Below are positions 45,943 through 57,100 of a stretch of 64,000 nucleotides of DNA, in pieces. The stretch covers positions 99,081 to 163,080 of the forward strand of contig NZ_JANQDH010000012.1 of assembly GCF_029891735.1 (NCBI RefSeq). The letters are read 5' to 3'. The position numbers and the translations under genes are program-made. The notes beneath the pieces are model-generated. The model did no database searches and was not told the origin of the DNA. It saw nothing but the letters and a program-made list of their open reading frames with translations. Positions within the stretch are counted from its first letter, which is position 1. The number at the start of each line of letters is the position of its first letter. The stretch comes from Chrysosporum bergii ANA360D (lineage in GTDB: Bacteria > Cyanobacteriota > Cyanobacteriia > Cyanobacteriales > Nostocaceae).

Positions 45943-46554
45943 GTGCCACAAAAACCCCCTAGTAACTACTTTATTTTACATTTTTCCCTCATTTCCTGCG
46001 TCCTGCTACCCATGCTGTTTACTACTAAAACTCATGCACTACCAGGACAAACCACAGAAGAAGTAACCACCTGGATGAAAGCACATCCCACACTCCGCCC
46101 CAGACCCGGCGAACGTTTATTAGTGGAAAAAAGTGATACAGCAGCCCAGCGATTCACTTTTCAAGCATCCGTACTCCCCCCAGGGAGAGTAACATTAACT
46201 AAAGACAGAAGTCGCATTCGTACGGAACGCCTGGCTATGTATGATGCCATTAACGGTATCACTTTCCAGCGGTTGGCGGAATCCTTGCGCGTGATTTATG
46301 GCTTAGATATCTATCAAGACTTCAATCGCGCTCAAATCATATATGAGTACCCTAATCAAAGTGCAATTAACTCCGCCCGTATGGCTAGAACCCCCATCAG
46401 GGAAGCCCTACAGGGAGAATTGCGCCTGGGCGATCGCTATGTCTATTGGATAGAAATAGCCCAACCCCCAGAAGGCGAAGCCTTCACAGGTCAAATGACA
46501 ATTTTACTAAAATCCGACCTTGATAAATTAGAATCTGAATTGCGAAATCGTTAA
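45943..46554 (+). CDS. Exported cyanobacterial protein of unknown function
   Basis: The protein has 203 residues and starts at GTG with GGAGG 6-7 bases upstream. A signal peptide covers about 1-30 (LISCVLLPMLFTTKTHALPG). The mature part contains FQRLAESLRVIYGLDIYQDF and RLGDRYVYWIEIAQPPEGEA, with no recognised catalytic motif. MITE-related end sequences (TTATAGCGAA at 45702 and ATATAGCGAA at 45804) lie upstream. Confidence 0.65.
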   Translation: MPQKPPSNYFILHFSLISCVLLPMLFTTKTHALPGQTTEEVTTWMKAHPTLRPRPGERLLVEKSDTAAQRFTFQASVLPPGRVTLTKDRSRIRTERLAMYDAINGITFQRLAESLRVIYGLDIYQDFNRAQIIYEYPNQSAINSARMARTPIREALQGELRLGDRYVYWIEIAQPPEGEAFTGQMTILLKSDLDKLESELRNR

Positions 46555-46557
46555 TCC

Positions 46558-46932
46558 CTAGCCCGATAGCCCCCCTAGCCCCGCAGGAGATGGAATTTGC
46601 CAAACACCAGAAAAAATGCTTTCAGTACATAAAGAAATTCTCAGCAAATCTTCCTTGAGCAAAGGTGGCCAATCAACCCCAGCCTTGCGCCCAGCCACAA
46701 ATAATTGTTGTGCCTTCACACCCAACTGATAAAGAGTGTACGCCAATTCTCGGTCAATATTCGGCGCATCTTTCATAAATTCAAACACCACTTTTAAAGC
46801 CAACAAAATCGAGGTTATCTGACCGGGTACTGGTGGTTTTCCCTGTTTCATCCGGACTAACAAAGCATCTGGGTTTTCTTCAGTTGTTAGTGTCTGAGCT
46901 ATCAGGAGTTTGCGAGCTGCTTCGTAATTCAT
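46558..46932 (-). CDS. Small conserved cyanobacterial protein
   Basis: The protein has 124 residues, mostly helical. Conserved-looking segments: ENPDALLVRMKQGKPPVPGQ (about 19-38), ILLALKVVFEFM and AGRKAGVDWPPLLKEDLLRI. No domain name is certain, and I know of no proven function for relatives. Convergent with the exported protein gene, 3 bp apart. Confidence 0.6.
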   Translation of the reverse strand: MNYEAARKLLIAQTLTTEENPDALLVRMKQGKPPVPGQITSILLALKVVFEFMKDAPNIDRELAYTLYQLGVKAQQLFVAGRKAGVDWPPLLKEDLLRISLCTESIFSGVWQIPSPAGLGGLSG

Positions 46933-47002
46933 GTGTCCAGCCTATCCTAGTTGTGAGCATCAGCAAAGGTACTTACATATAAATTACTATGCCAGGGTCA
47001 CT

Positions 47003-48517
47003 TTAACCCTCCACCTCAATTTGTCTCACCACCGTCAAAGCTGAATAACTCACCCCCGCAGTACCTTCTCCCGGATGAGTGGAATCCCCCACTAACCATA
47101 AATGATCAATGGGAGTACGATTAGCAAAACCAAAAGGTCCAAAAGTAGGTACTCTTTGACCAATACCCCCCACAATACCCCGATCGCGCCCAGTGTAATG
47201 AGCAAAACTGCGCGGTGTAGCAGCCTCTTGATGAATAATTGTTTCCGGTTTTAAATAAAAATATTCACTCAGACGAGCGATCGCATCTTCTGTATACTTT
47301 TGTTTCAACTCTGGATAATTTTCTGTTTCCCACCAGGGACCAGGATCAACAAAAGAAGAAGCGATAATTGTCGCCTTTCCTTCCGGGGCCCGTCCATCCC
47401 CCGGACGACTAACAGACACAAACAAAGAATTATTTTCCCCAATTGGTCCATCCACATCATACAAAAACTGTAAATGGGGAGGACAACCAACGGGAATAGC
47501 ACTCTCATCTACCCCCAAATACACCACAAACGCACCCGAAGCCAACGGTAACTTTTCCACCCGATTTTTATAACCACATGGTGCTTTTTCTCCCAATAGC
47601 TGCACCAAATTCTGCACAGTCACATTAGCCACCACATGATCCACCACTTCCGTTGATATTTCCCCCGTTTTCTGATTTCTCACCACCACAGCAGTAGCCT
47701 TGTTATTTTCCACCTTAATTTCTTCCACAGTGTGGCGCATTAACAACTTACCACCATCTCTAACCAAAGATTCCACCAAGCGATCGCTTAGTACCTGCAT
47801 ACTACCTTCTAAATGAAATAATCCTTGGGGTAGTTGAGACACACTCAAAGCCGTAGCTGCATAAAGTAAAGCCGTTTCCTCAGCACTCACCTGAGAATAT
47901 AGCTTCAACTGCAAATCTAAAAACCTTCTCAGACGCTCATTATTACCCAGCCCGTACAATCGTAAAGCATCCCCCACAGTAAACAAAGCATAGGGTACAG
48001 TAATCAAAGTACCAGGGCGCACAGCCCTAGTTAACTGCCATAAATCCCACCAATTGCGCGGTGGTAGCACCGGGTCACGTCCTTGGAACTCCCAACTCGC
48101 CTCAAACAACACCGCCATCATTTGCCAAAAACCCTCGCTACCAGGAAACTGGCGTTGGCGTTCCTCCCGCCATTTCTGGGGATCTCGCCACACATTAATT
48201 GGTGTACTTTCTCCGGGTAAATACACAGCACAAGCCGGATCACAAGGAGTAGCTGCTGGTAAATCTATGGATAACTCAGAGAATATGCGGTGATGAATTC
48301 CCCCTGGTTCCAGTCCCGCCACCTGAGTCGCTCCCACATCAAAAATGAACCCCCGACGTTTAAAAGTAGAAGCACAACCCCCCGGAACCAAAGCTTGGTC
48401 CAACACCAACACACTGTAACCCCGATGCGCCAACAAAGCCCCCGCAGTCAGTCCCCCTATACCAGCACCAATCACAGCCACCCGGCATTTACTCTTGCTA
48501 CTAGAAAGATTAGACAT
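47003..48517 (-). CDS. crtD: Carotenoid C-3',4' desaturase CrtD
   Basis: The protein has 504 residues. The FAD-binding start VAVIGAGIGGLTAGALLAHR and the PGGCASTFKRRGFIFDVGAT motif mark the phytoene-desaturase-like family. The C-terminal WLVGDSTHPGEGTAGVSYSA is the conserved FAD end. Length and sequence match the cyanobacterial CrtD group, which desaturates the acyclic end during synthesis of myxol glycosides. The assignment to CrtD over CrtH/CrtI is by overall resemblance. Confidence 0.85.
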   Translation of the reverse strand: MSNLSSSKSKCRVAVIGAGIGGLTAGALLAHRGYSVLVLDQALVPGGCASTFKRRGFIFDVGATQVAGLEPGGIHHRIFSELSIDLPAATPCDPACAVYLPGESTPINVWRDPQKWREERQRQFPGSEGFWQMMAVLFEASWEFQGRDPVLPPRNWWDLWQLTRAVRPGTLITVPYALFTVGDALRLYGLGNNERLRRFLDLQLKLYSQVSAEETALLYAATALSVSQLPQGLFHLEGSMQVLSDRLVESLVRDGGKLLMRHTVEEIKVENNKATAVVVRNQKTGEISTEVVDHVVANVTVQNLVQLLGEKAPCGYKNRVEKLPLASGAFVVYLGVDESAIPVGCPPHLQFLYDVDGPIGENNSLFVSVSRPGDGRAPEGKATIIASSFVDPGPWWETENYPELKQKYTEDAIARLSEYFYLKPETIIHQEAATPRSFAHYTGRDRGIVGGIGQRVPTFGPFGFANRTPIDHLWLVGDSTHPGEGTAGVSYSALTVVRQIEVEG

Positions 48518-48648
48518 TGACGTTTATTTTTACAAATCTTAATACTACTAATCATAAATTATAACCTCACCACATCTGCCAACAAAAACCCCAACAGAGT
48601 TACTAGATAAGATAAAAGAATAACAAACCTGTTCACCCCCCACCACCC

Positions 48649-49959
48649 ATGACCCCAACCCTGCTTAAACTAGCACCTATCAACTCCCCCACAGTGCATC
48701 ACTTACCCAATGGCCTCACCATAGTTGCAGAACAAATGCCAGTGGAAGCCGTAAATTTGAGCTTGTGGGTTAAAATTGGTTCAGCTGTAGAATCTGATGC
48801 CATTAACGGCATGGCTCACTTTTTAGAGCATATGATTTTTAAAGGCAGCGAGAAACTAGCAAGCGGCGAATTTGAACGTCAAATAGAAGAACGAGGAGCC
48901 GTCACCAACGCAGCCACCAGCCAAGACTACACCCATTACTACATCACCACCGCTCCCCAAGACTTTACCGAATTAGCCCCGCTCCAAATAGACGTAGTAT
49001 TAAATCCCACCATACCTGACATCGCCTTTGCCAAAGAACGCTTAGTAGTTTTAGAAGAAATTAGACGTTCCCAAGATAATCCCCAACGGCGAACATTTCG
49101 CCGGGCCATGGAGACAGCATTTGAAAAATTACCATATCGCCGCCCAGTCCTAGGGACAGAAGCAATTATCTCTCAACTCCAGCCCCAGGAAATGCGAGAT
49201 TTTCACGCTACTTGGTATCAACCCCAGTCTATTACAGCTGTAGCAGTAGGTAACTTACCAGTAGAAAAACTCATTGCTACAGTAGCAGAGGGATTTAGTC
49301 ACGCCCAACAGTCCACAACTAACAATCCACCATTCAATCAACTATCAACAATTGACCCAGAACCAGCATTTACAAAAATTGTCCGTCGGGAATACATTGA
49401 TCACAACCTTCAAGCAGCCCGTTTAGTTATGGTTTGGCGAGTTCCCGGCCTAGGACAATTAAATCATGTTTATAGACTAGATATTTTAGCCAGCATTTTG
49501 GCACACGGACAAACCTCAAGATTAGTCCGAGACCTGCGCGAAGAAAAACAACTAGTCACCTCCATTGCTGCTAGTAATATGACCAATAAATTACAAGGTA
49601 CATTTTATATCTCTGCTAAATGTGCAGTGGAAAATTTACCCGCAGTAGAAGAAGCTATTATTAAACACATCAGCACACTCCAAACAGAACCAGTATCAGA
49701 AAAAGAAATAAGTCGTATCCAGCGACGAGTAGCCAACAAATTTATCTTTGGTAACGAAACACCCAGCGATCGCGCCGGCTTATACGGTTACTATCAATCC
49801 ATGATCAACAACTTACAACCAGCCTTAAATTACCCCCATCATATTCAATCCCAAGATCCAGCCCACCTCATGGAAGCAGCCCAACAGTATCTTTCCCCCC
49901 ATGCTTATGGTGTAGTTGTGACATCTCCCCTAGTTGAAACACAGAGCATTCTCAACTGA
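48649..49959 (+). CDS. M16 family zinc metallopeptidase
   Basis: The protein has 436 residues. The zinc motif is intact: MAHFLEHMIFKGS (HxxEH), with distal glutamate in the RLVVLEEIRRSQDN region. The C-terminal half has the VRDLREEKQLVTSIAAS substrate motif. It has no signal peptide, in contrast to the M16 pair at 8867-12035, so it is probably cytoplasmic (processing-peptidase type). Confidence 0.92.
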   Translation: MTPTLLKLAPINSPTVHHLPNGLTIVAEQMPVEAVNLSLWVKIGSAVESDAINGMAHFLEHMIFKGSEKLASGEFERQIEERGAVTNAATSQDYTHYYITTAPQDFTELAPLQIDVVLNPTIPDIAFAKERLVVLEEIRRSQDNPQRRTFRRAMETAFEKLPYRRPVLGTEAIISQLQPQEMRDFHATWYQPQSITAVAVGNLPVEKLIATVAEGFSHAQQSTTNNPPFNQLSTIDPEPAFTKIVRREYIDHNLQAARLVMVWRVPGLGQLNHVYRLDILASILAHGQTSRLVRDLREEKQLVTSIAASNMTNKLQGTFYISAKCAVENLPAVEEAIIKHISTLQTEPVSEKEISRIQRRVANKFIFGNETPSDRAGLYGYYQSMINNLQPALNYPHHIQSQDPAHLMEAAQQYLSPHAYGVVVTSPLVETQSILN

Positions 49960-50011
49960 TGTTGCTACCCAGTCATCAGATACCAATAACTACATAACTA
50001 ATCAAGCCAAC

Positions 50012-50872
50012 ATGATAGAAATAGATACCCAAATTAGCCAAGTAACCGGGCAAAAATTCCAAACTCAGGACAAACGCAGTATTAGTGGTGGCTGTATTAA
50101 CCAAGGTTACGCCATTTCTGACCGCAATATCACTTACTTTGTTAAACTCAATCAACCATCTCAATCAGCCATGTTTGCAGCCGAAGCCCTCGGCTTAAAA
50201 CAAATACTCACCACCCACACCATCCGAGTACCCAAACCCATTTGCTGGGGTAGTAGCAGTAATTATAGTTACATAGTTTTAGAATGGCTAGAAATGGGAA
50301 CAAATCACAGCCAATCTTGGCGACAAATGGGACGCAACCTAGCAGCCATGCACAAAACCACCACCAGCGCCGGATTTGGCTGGGAAATTAACAACACCAT
50401 AGGTTCTACCCCCCAAATTAACACCTGGACAAAAAACTGGACAGAATTTTATACCCAATATCGCCTGGGTTATCAATTTCAGTTAGCCAGAGGACGAGGG
50501 GGTAATTTTCCAAAAGCAAATCAACTACTCACCGCCATTCCCCAACTATTAGCCCACCATCAACCACTTCCATCTTTAGTACATGGTGACTTGTGGGGTG
50601 GAAACGCTGGGTTTACCCTCACCGGTGAACCAGTGATATTTGACCCAGCTACTTACTTTGGTGATAGAGAAGTAGATATCGCCATGACAGAATTATTTGG
50701 TGGATTTCCCCAGGAATTTTACCAAGGCTATCACCAAGTATTTCCATTAGATCCCGGTTATCAGCAGCGCAAAACACTCTATAACCTGTACCACATCCTC
50801 AATCACTTTAACCTGTTTGGCAGTGGTTATGCTTCCCAAGCTAATGGGATGATTGAGCAAATTTTGCAGTAA
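50012..50872 (+). CDS. Fructosamine kinase family protein
   Basis: I use the ATG at 50012 (286 residues), where the conserved N-terminus begins (MIEIDTQISQVTGQKF); an earlier ATG at 49934 overlaps the M16 gene. LVHGDLWGGNAG is the catalytic loop and VIFDPATYFGDREVDIAMTE the metal-binding loop. These kinases phosphorylate glycated amines and reverse protein glycation. Confidence 0.92.
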   Translation: MIEIDTQISQVTGQKFQTQDKRSISGGCINQGYAISDRNITYFVKLNQPSQSAMFAAEALGLKQILTTHTIRVPKPICWGSSSNYSYIVLEWLEMGTNHSQSWRQMGRNLAAMHKTTTSAGFGWEINNTIGSTPQINTWTKNWTEFYTQYRLGYQFQLARGRGGNFPKANQLLTAIPQLLAHHQPLPSLVHGDLWGGNAGFTLTGEPVIFDPATYFGDREVDIAMTELFGGFPQEFYQGYHQVFPLDPGYQQRKTLYNLYHILNHFNLFGSGYASQANGMIEQILQ

Positions 50873-50894
50873 AACCAAAACATACCCCATTTCC

Positions 50895-51761
50895 TCACTC
50901 CCTCACCTTCATGTCATACAACTCACATAAACTACGGAGTTTTTGTTTCACGCGATCGCGCACATTCTCCGGTACTATAACCAGACAATCGGGCCCATAC
51001 TGCATCACCTCACGCATAAACCAAAAAGTACTTGATACAGCCCGGATAACTCGCCGCACTTTTGGCTCATCCGGTAACCACTCATTCACTTTATCCTCCG
51101 GTTTAGCCTGATAACCAAAAGCCAACCCACCGAAGATGTGCATTTCCACCTCTATTTGATCCAACCGACAACGCCACTCACCACCAATAGAAATTACCGC
51201 AGCATCCGTAATTCTATCTAAACGGAAACTCCAATTGTGCATCAACTCTGGTATATCCAGATTTCCTGTTGTTTCCTCACACCAGCAATCAAGATATTCC
51301 CGCTTTTCGTGAACACGAACCACAGCATAACGAACATTAAAATTCAATATTCGCCCGGCTGCATCTTGATAGGAAAGTTGAAAAGGTTGGTTTCGCACAA
51401 TGTAATTATCTATTTGTAACCGCCAAGCCGGCGGGATATTTTCTAAAAAACCTTCAATTTCCCTCCGCAATGGTATTGATAGTTCACTGCGTTCTAAAAG
51501 CAACCTAGCAATAACTTGAGCTTGTTCTATCTGTCCAATATCCGTTAATGCACCAATACACCGATGCAACGCCCTAATTCGCTCTTCCGTCCAATTATTA
51601 TTCTTACCAATCAGTAACTTACGTTGAGCGATCGCCTCCACCAACTTGGATATATTGGGACGCTCCCCCCACATCATCCCAAATTCCAAAGCCATAGCCT
51701 CTAATTCCAGCTTATCCCTTTCTTTTAAAGACAAAGTTATAGATTGACCCTTACGACTCAT
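50895..51761 (-). CDS. WYL-domain transcriptional regulator of the CRISPR locus
   Basis: The protein has 288 residues. An N-terminal winged-helix-like segment precedes the WYL domain (about 115-210, including QLSYQDAAGRILNFNVRYAV and EKREYLDCWCEE) and a WCX-like C-terminal part (TFWFMREVMQYGPDCLVIVP). It is divergent from cas3'. A WYL protein is a described negative regulator of the type I-D locus in Synechocystis, so a repressor role is likely. A 10-mer repeated twice in the divergent gap is the candidate site. Confidence 0.85.
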   Translation of the reverse strand: MSRKGQSITLSLKERDKLELEAMALEFGMMWGERPNISKLVEAIAQRKLLIGKNNNWTEERIRALHRCIGALTDIGQIEQAQVIARLLLERSELSIPLRREIEGFLENIPPAWRLQIDNYIVRNQPFQLSYQDAAGRILNFNVRYAVVRVHEKREYLDCWCEETTGNLDIPELMHNWSFRLDRITDAAVISIGGEWRCRLDQIEVEMHIFGGLAFGYQAKPEDKVNEWLPDEPKVRRVIRAVSSTFWFMREVMQYGPDCLVIVPENVRDRVKQKLRSLCELYDMKVRE

Positions 51762-51766
51762 ATTTG

Positions 51767-51776
51767 TACGGACACT
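51767..51776 (+). promoter_or_regulatory. Candidate WYL operator, site 1
   Basis: TACGGACACT, 5 bp upstream of the WYL gene start. Identical to site 2 at 51839-51848, 72 bp away, and followed by T-rich sequence in both. Confidence 0.5.
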
Positions 51777-51838
51777 TTTATACTAAAACATCTTGTCAAC
51801 CTTTATTCTGCATGGCAATATAAGAACTAACAAGCGTT

Positions 51839-51848
51839 TACGGACACT
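51839..51848 (+). promoter_or_regulatory. Candidate WYL operator, site 2
   Basis: TACGGACACT, 10 bp upstream of the likely cas3' ATG at 51859. Its position also argues that the TTG at 51793 is not the true start. Confidence 0.5.
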
Positions 51849-51858
51849 ATTTCAGTGT

Positions 51859-54036
51859 ATGTCAACAAATTATAAAATCACCCTCAAGCCGGTTTATTCC
51901 CAAACCGTCCCCAGCCCTGACCAAGTAAAACTACCCGAAAACTGGTCTTTATCTTGGCATCAAGCAGAAACTTACCAAGCATTACAAAACCCAAATATTG
52001 ACGTTGTTTTCAACACAGCTATGACAGGAGATGGTAAAAGCTTGGCCGCATATTTACTAGTTCTCCAAGGTAAATGTTACGCCCTTGGCCTTTACCCCAC
52101 CAATGAACTAGCCCGCGACCAAGAAACACAAATTAAAAAATATATTGCCCAATTTCAACCAGAAAATCAGCCCCGTGTGGAGAAATTAAGTAGCGCTGAC
52201 TTAGAAATTTATGCCGAAAACGAAGGATTAAAAAAAGCCGCAGCCATTGCTACCCTTACCCAGCAAAGAGAAGTATTACTCACCAATCCTGATATTTTTC
52301 ACTACTTGCACCGAGGCGCTTATCTAATTCCCGGCGATAGTCCTGACAAACTATGGGGCAGAATTAATAAAGACTTTCACCTATTTATCTTTGATGAATT
52401 TCATGTTTTTTCAGCCCCCCAAATTGCCAGTGTAATTAACACAATGTTATTAATGCGCTGGGCAAACCGCAATAAAAAATTTCTCTTTCTCTCAGCCACA
52501 CCCCAGACCAACTTAATTACCAAATTACAACAAGCGGGATTTCGCTGTCACACTATCAATCCCATTGCAGAAAATAAATATCAATTTACCGACACACCAG
52601 AACAAGAGCAGCAACTACAAACCCAGGGATGGCGACCAGTAGCCAGAAAAATCTCACTCAGTTTTATTTCCTTAGAACCTGATTTTAAAGCTACAGAAAC
52701 TTGGCTAAAAGAAAATAGTAATTTAATCTTATCTCACTTTCAAGATTATCCAGGCAGTAAAGGAGCAATTATTCTCAACTCCATCGCAGCAGTTAAAAGA
52801 CTAACAGTATTTTTCCAGCAACTTTTTCAACCTTATCAATTAACAGTAGGAGAAAATACCGGGCTTTCTGGTAAAACCATCAAAGAACAAAGTCTTATGG
52901 CTGACTTAGTTATCGGTACAAGTACAATTGATGTAGGAGTTGACTTTAAAATCAACTTCCTAATTTTTGAATCATCCGACGCAGGTAACTTTATTCAGCG
53001 TTTAGGGCGCTTGGCTAGACATGAAAGCTATGAGCAAAATGGAAAAACAATTAAATTTCAAAACTTTACAGCCTTCGCCCTAGTGCCTAAATTCTTAGTA
53101 GAGCGGTTATTTCAGGTAGATTCACCACCTTTACAAGTTAATAGTACTTATGAACGCCCTTTTTTAAACCGTACCATTCAAGAAAATTATCTTCAAATCA
53201 ATGACTTTAGCGGTTATTATCGCCGTTGGGGTGCTGTACAATCATTTGTGCTATGTTGCAAATTGAGCGATCGCACAATTAAACAACAGTATGCCCAAAG
53301 CCAACAAGTATTTCAACAAGCCTGTGAACAAGTATTTCAAACTAGCCTCAAATCCATAGCCGGACGTATTAAAGCATGGGCCAAAGATTGGCAAGCACTT
53401 TCTGGTAAATCAGGAAATCCCATAGCCGAAGATGCAGCCAGTTTTCGCGGTTCCAGTCCCCTGCAATGTGGACTATACGACCTAACAGAAACCAACCCAG
53501 CAGACAGATTTAAAACCTACGATTTACCCGGGATTTTAAGTAACCTAGACATAGAAATGTGGACAGAGGCTGGATTTATGCAGACAATTAAAGAAACCGC
53601 AGAACGCACTAAACAACCCATCGCTAAAAGTAGATTTGCCTATTGTCTAGCATTTATGAAACTGCGTTCCTACCGTGAAGAACGCCTTAACTGGAAATTT
53701 ACCTACCCCGGAGACCTACAGCCAATAGCCAACGCTTGGAAAGTTCAAGTTTTAACCGGTGTAGAAATTTGGCAACCCGACAATCAATGGATTAATGCAA
53801 TTAACAAAAGACTCAAAAAACAAGGTTTAGTTGTTTATGTAATTCGCCATCCCCCATCTGAAGTCAAAATGCGATTAAGACTACCAATGCACTTTCAGAT
53901 ATACCCCATAAGTGATTGCAATACCATCTATGACACCACCCCCCCCTACACCATCGCCTTTGGTCACTCCGCACTATTGCTAGATACCCTCGCTTATACA
54001 TTTAAAAGCACAGGAAATGAAATATGGTTAGTTTAA
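51859..54036 (+). CDS. cas3: Type I-D CRISPR-associated helicase Cas3'
   Basis: I choose the ATG at 51859 (725 residues). Superfamily 2 helicase motifs: Walker A NTAMTGDGKS (about 52-61), DEFH box LFIFDEFHVF, SATP motif, and motif VI QRLGRLARHE. There is no HD nuclease domain, as expected for type I-D, where the HD lies in Cas10d. It is the first gene of the cas operon and unwinds target DNA for degradation. Confidence 0.93.
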   Translation: MSTNYKITLKPVYSQTVPSPDQVKLPENWSLSWHQAETYQALQNPNIDVVFNTAMTGDGKSLAAYLLVLQGKCYALGLYPTNELARDQETQIKKYIAQFQPENQPRVEKLSSADLEIYAENEGLKKAAAIATLTQQREVLLTNPDIFHYLHRGAYLIPGDSPDKLWGRINKDFHLFIFDEFHVFSAPQIASVINTMLLMRWANRNKKFLFLSATPQTNLITKLQQAGFRCHTINPIAENKYQFTDTPEQEQQLQTQGWRPVARKISLSFISLEPDFKATETWLKENSNLILSHFQDYPGSKGAIILNSIAAVKRLTVFFQQLFQPYQLTVGENTGLSGKTIKEQSLMADLVIGTSTIDVGVDFKINFLIFESSDAGNFIQRLGRLARHESYEQNGKTIKFQNFTAFALVPKFLVERLFQVDSPPLQVNSTYERPFLNRTIQENYLQINDFSGYYRRWGAVQSFVLCCKLSDRTIKQQYAQSQQVFQQACEQVFQTSLKSIAGRIKAWAKDWQALSGKSGNPIAEDAASFRGSSPLQCGLYDLTETNPADRFKTYDLPGILSNLDIEMWTEAGFMQTIKETAERTKQPIAKSRFAYCLAFMKLRSYREERLNWKFTYPGDLQPIANAWKVQVLTGVEIWQPDNQWINAINKRLKKQGLVVYVIRHPPSEVKMRLRLPMHFQIYPISDCNTIYDTTPPYTIAFGHSALLLDTLAYTFKSTGNEIWLV

Positions 54037-54161
54037 AGTAATTTATTCACCAAACTGGAGAATCAGCAAATGTACAACAATTACCCAAGAATTTGCATTA
54101 CCACAATATCCATTCTACCTGCGACCAACCCATAAATATTTAATTTCATTAGGTGTAAATC

Positions 54162-57100
54162 ATGGCTAAGAAAAACAAAAATAACCCAGACAACCAACAA
54201 CTATTACTATTTGCAGATGACAATTATTTCCACAGTGAAGATGAACCAGAACCAGAAGATGACATTTTTAATGAAGACTTTGGCTTTGATAGTCATCCCT
54301 CAGACCGGACAATTGAAACTCAAGGAGAATTACTAACACTCCAATTACTACAAAAAGCCATAAAATCTCAAAATACCGACGATCCAGTAATGGCGGACTT
54401 CGCCGAATATGTTTTACCCAACCTACTACAGATAGCCATTGGCGTAACTGCTAAAGGTGGTAAATTCTTTGATCAACTTGACGAACAAAGACAAAGAGAA
54501 GGTAAAAATAAAGTTAGGCGAGATAACGCCACTGACCAATCACTAAACACCCACTTACTCAATGGTTTATTTCCCGCCAACTTAATCGAAAAACGTTTAG
54601 AAAAACTCAACACCACAATCCAGAGATTAGTAAAAGAAAGAGAACGGCGATTAGTCATTGCTGGGTTTATTTTACATGACTTTGAAAAATTCCCCGATGC
54701 ACCAGAAAACTGCCGCCAACTACCCTTAACAGCACATCGGCAAATTATAGAGCAAAAAATTTGCCAATTAGGACTAGACAAATTTATCAATCCAAATGAC
54801 CCCACCGCCTATCAACAATATATAGATGACCTACTGTGCATAGCCTACAACACACAACGACGCTGGGACACCAACTGGAACTTTTCCGAATTTGGCTTAA
54901 ACCCCATTCTCGAAGACCGCACCCTCCACAGTTTATGTGAGTTAAGCTGTTTAGCTGACTCTTTAGCCTCAATTGTTAAACATCCCCAAGACGCAGAAAA
55001 CCCTAGACTAAAAGAAATCCTGCACATCTTAAGTGATGGACAACTTAAATTCACTTATCACAGCATTGCTGAAAAACGGGGTGTATTAACTAATGTAGTT
55101 AATAATGCCTTAATTCAGCTTTATACCAGTTTCAACACCGAGGAAACAACTTACTATGAACCTTTATTGTATTTACCCACAGGTGTAATTTACCTAGCTT
55201 TGCGCCATGCCCCTCCCATTGTCAACCAAGATTTATCCAACCTTGTAGTTGGTAATATTAAATCACTATGTGCTGATCAATTGCGTCTCCGACAAACAGG
55301 ATTTAATCGAGATGGTAAAGTCATGAAATATGCCGAATATTACAACTTATTTTTTGATGATTTAGGTTTAATGCAGGTAGCTTTAGATGCTACACTGCGT
55401 ATATTAAACCCTAATAAAGACTCTGTTGCTAAAAGTCGTAGTGAAAAATTGATTAAATTTCAGCAACAAAACGTCTTATCTCCTGACTATGACTTTAACT
55501 TTGATGATGACATCCGCATTGACCAAATAGCAGAATTTTGTGACTTAATTACTCGTAAAATTTGGGGACAAACAGTTAAACGCATTAATGATGCTCGAAA
55601 AAAAGATAAAAAACTCCCGGAATTGCCCTTTTTAGACCTAACTCACCAACTTGTAGAATTTTGGAACCTAGGAGCCTATTTACCTCAAACTCGAGAAATT
55701 CAACGCATTAATGAAAGTCTCAAAGAAAACCAGTTAAAAGAAAACACAGGAGGTGTACCTTATCAATGGTATTATTTAGCAGCTAAATATTTAGAAAATC
55801 ATCCTGGAGTTGAAAATGTCCGCCATATCTGTCAAGAAGTTATAGATTACCTAACTACCTTGATTTCTCCAATTGTTTCTCAATATCAACTACCTGATGG
55901 CTGGGATGATTTAAGGCTTTGGGTAAATCGTGTTGTTATGTTACCCACTACAAAACAACAGCCTTCCAACTTAACTCAAGTTGAAACATTTTTAAATGAG
56001 TTAAATAACTATAATGCAGCCAAAAAATCAGGAAGAGGAAGACAACTTATCTGCTCAATTTCCCATTCAGCCTACACCGTCACCGAGCAAATGGAATCAG
56101 CAGTTTTATTTACTCCCCAAGTTTATACAAATAAGCAAGTTTTAGGAGGTTCCAACGCCAAGCGAAACATTTCTAGTATTGCCGGTATAGAAATCATGCT
56201 CAGACAAATCTTAATGAGTCAAACTCAAGCAGTGGGTAAACGATTTGAAGACAGTAAATATCGTTATCTCTACTTTTACCCGACTTATTACTGTACGCCA
56301 GAAACTAATAAATTTCTGCAAACAGCTTACAACAGCATCGCTCAAACCCGTTTTAATACCAACCTCCGCAACCACTTTATTACTAAAAACTTTCAAGCCA
56401 ACCTACAAAAACAAAATTACCAAAGTGTTGATAGTTTCCTAATTGACGAAAACATACAACCAGACAAAAACCGCACATTTAAACTCTCTTATCCTGAACA
56501 CCAACCCTTAACATTTTACTTTATGGCACTACCACCAGGAAAAGATAGCACAGATACAGAATCATGGGTAATGCCTACTTGGTTAGCACTGGCTTTTCCC
56601 ATGATATTAGATGTCAAAACCGTAGTTTCTGAATCGCCCATACCGCCTTTTAATGATGGCGCTGAATTTGAAGAAAGCGTTTTTCTCGACAGCGCGCCCC
56701 ATGCTTTTCAAGCCTTGCTTAAAAAAGATAGATTTCGTTTAGACTACATTCTCGAAGGTTGGACAGAAAACACCATTCAATACCCAGCGCCCTTAAATGT
56801 TTTAACAGCAGCTTATGCTATTCATTTAGATGTCAACGCTAAACAAGGTAAAACTGGGTATGATCCTAATTGGGGTAAATTTACAGAACTAGCCAAAGAT
56901 TTTGAAACTAGTCCCCTGTATGTTTTCGCCTATCTAAATCGCTGGGTGCGTCACCAGGGAATCGAAACAGCGAAAATCGAGAAAGTCAAACTTTATCTCT
57001 ATCATTTTTACCCCTGTTTTGACCCCTATGTTAAATATGACCAAAATACGGAGCAATTAATCGTGAAAACAGAATCAAGCTTAAATCATCCGCAAAATTT

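Noticed and set aside
51793..51858. TTG start giving a 22-residue extension of Cas3'
   Set aside because: The extension covers a repeated 10-mer that looks regulatory, and the helicase-type sequence begins after the ATG at 51859.
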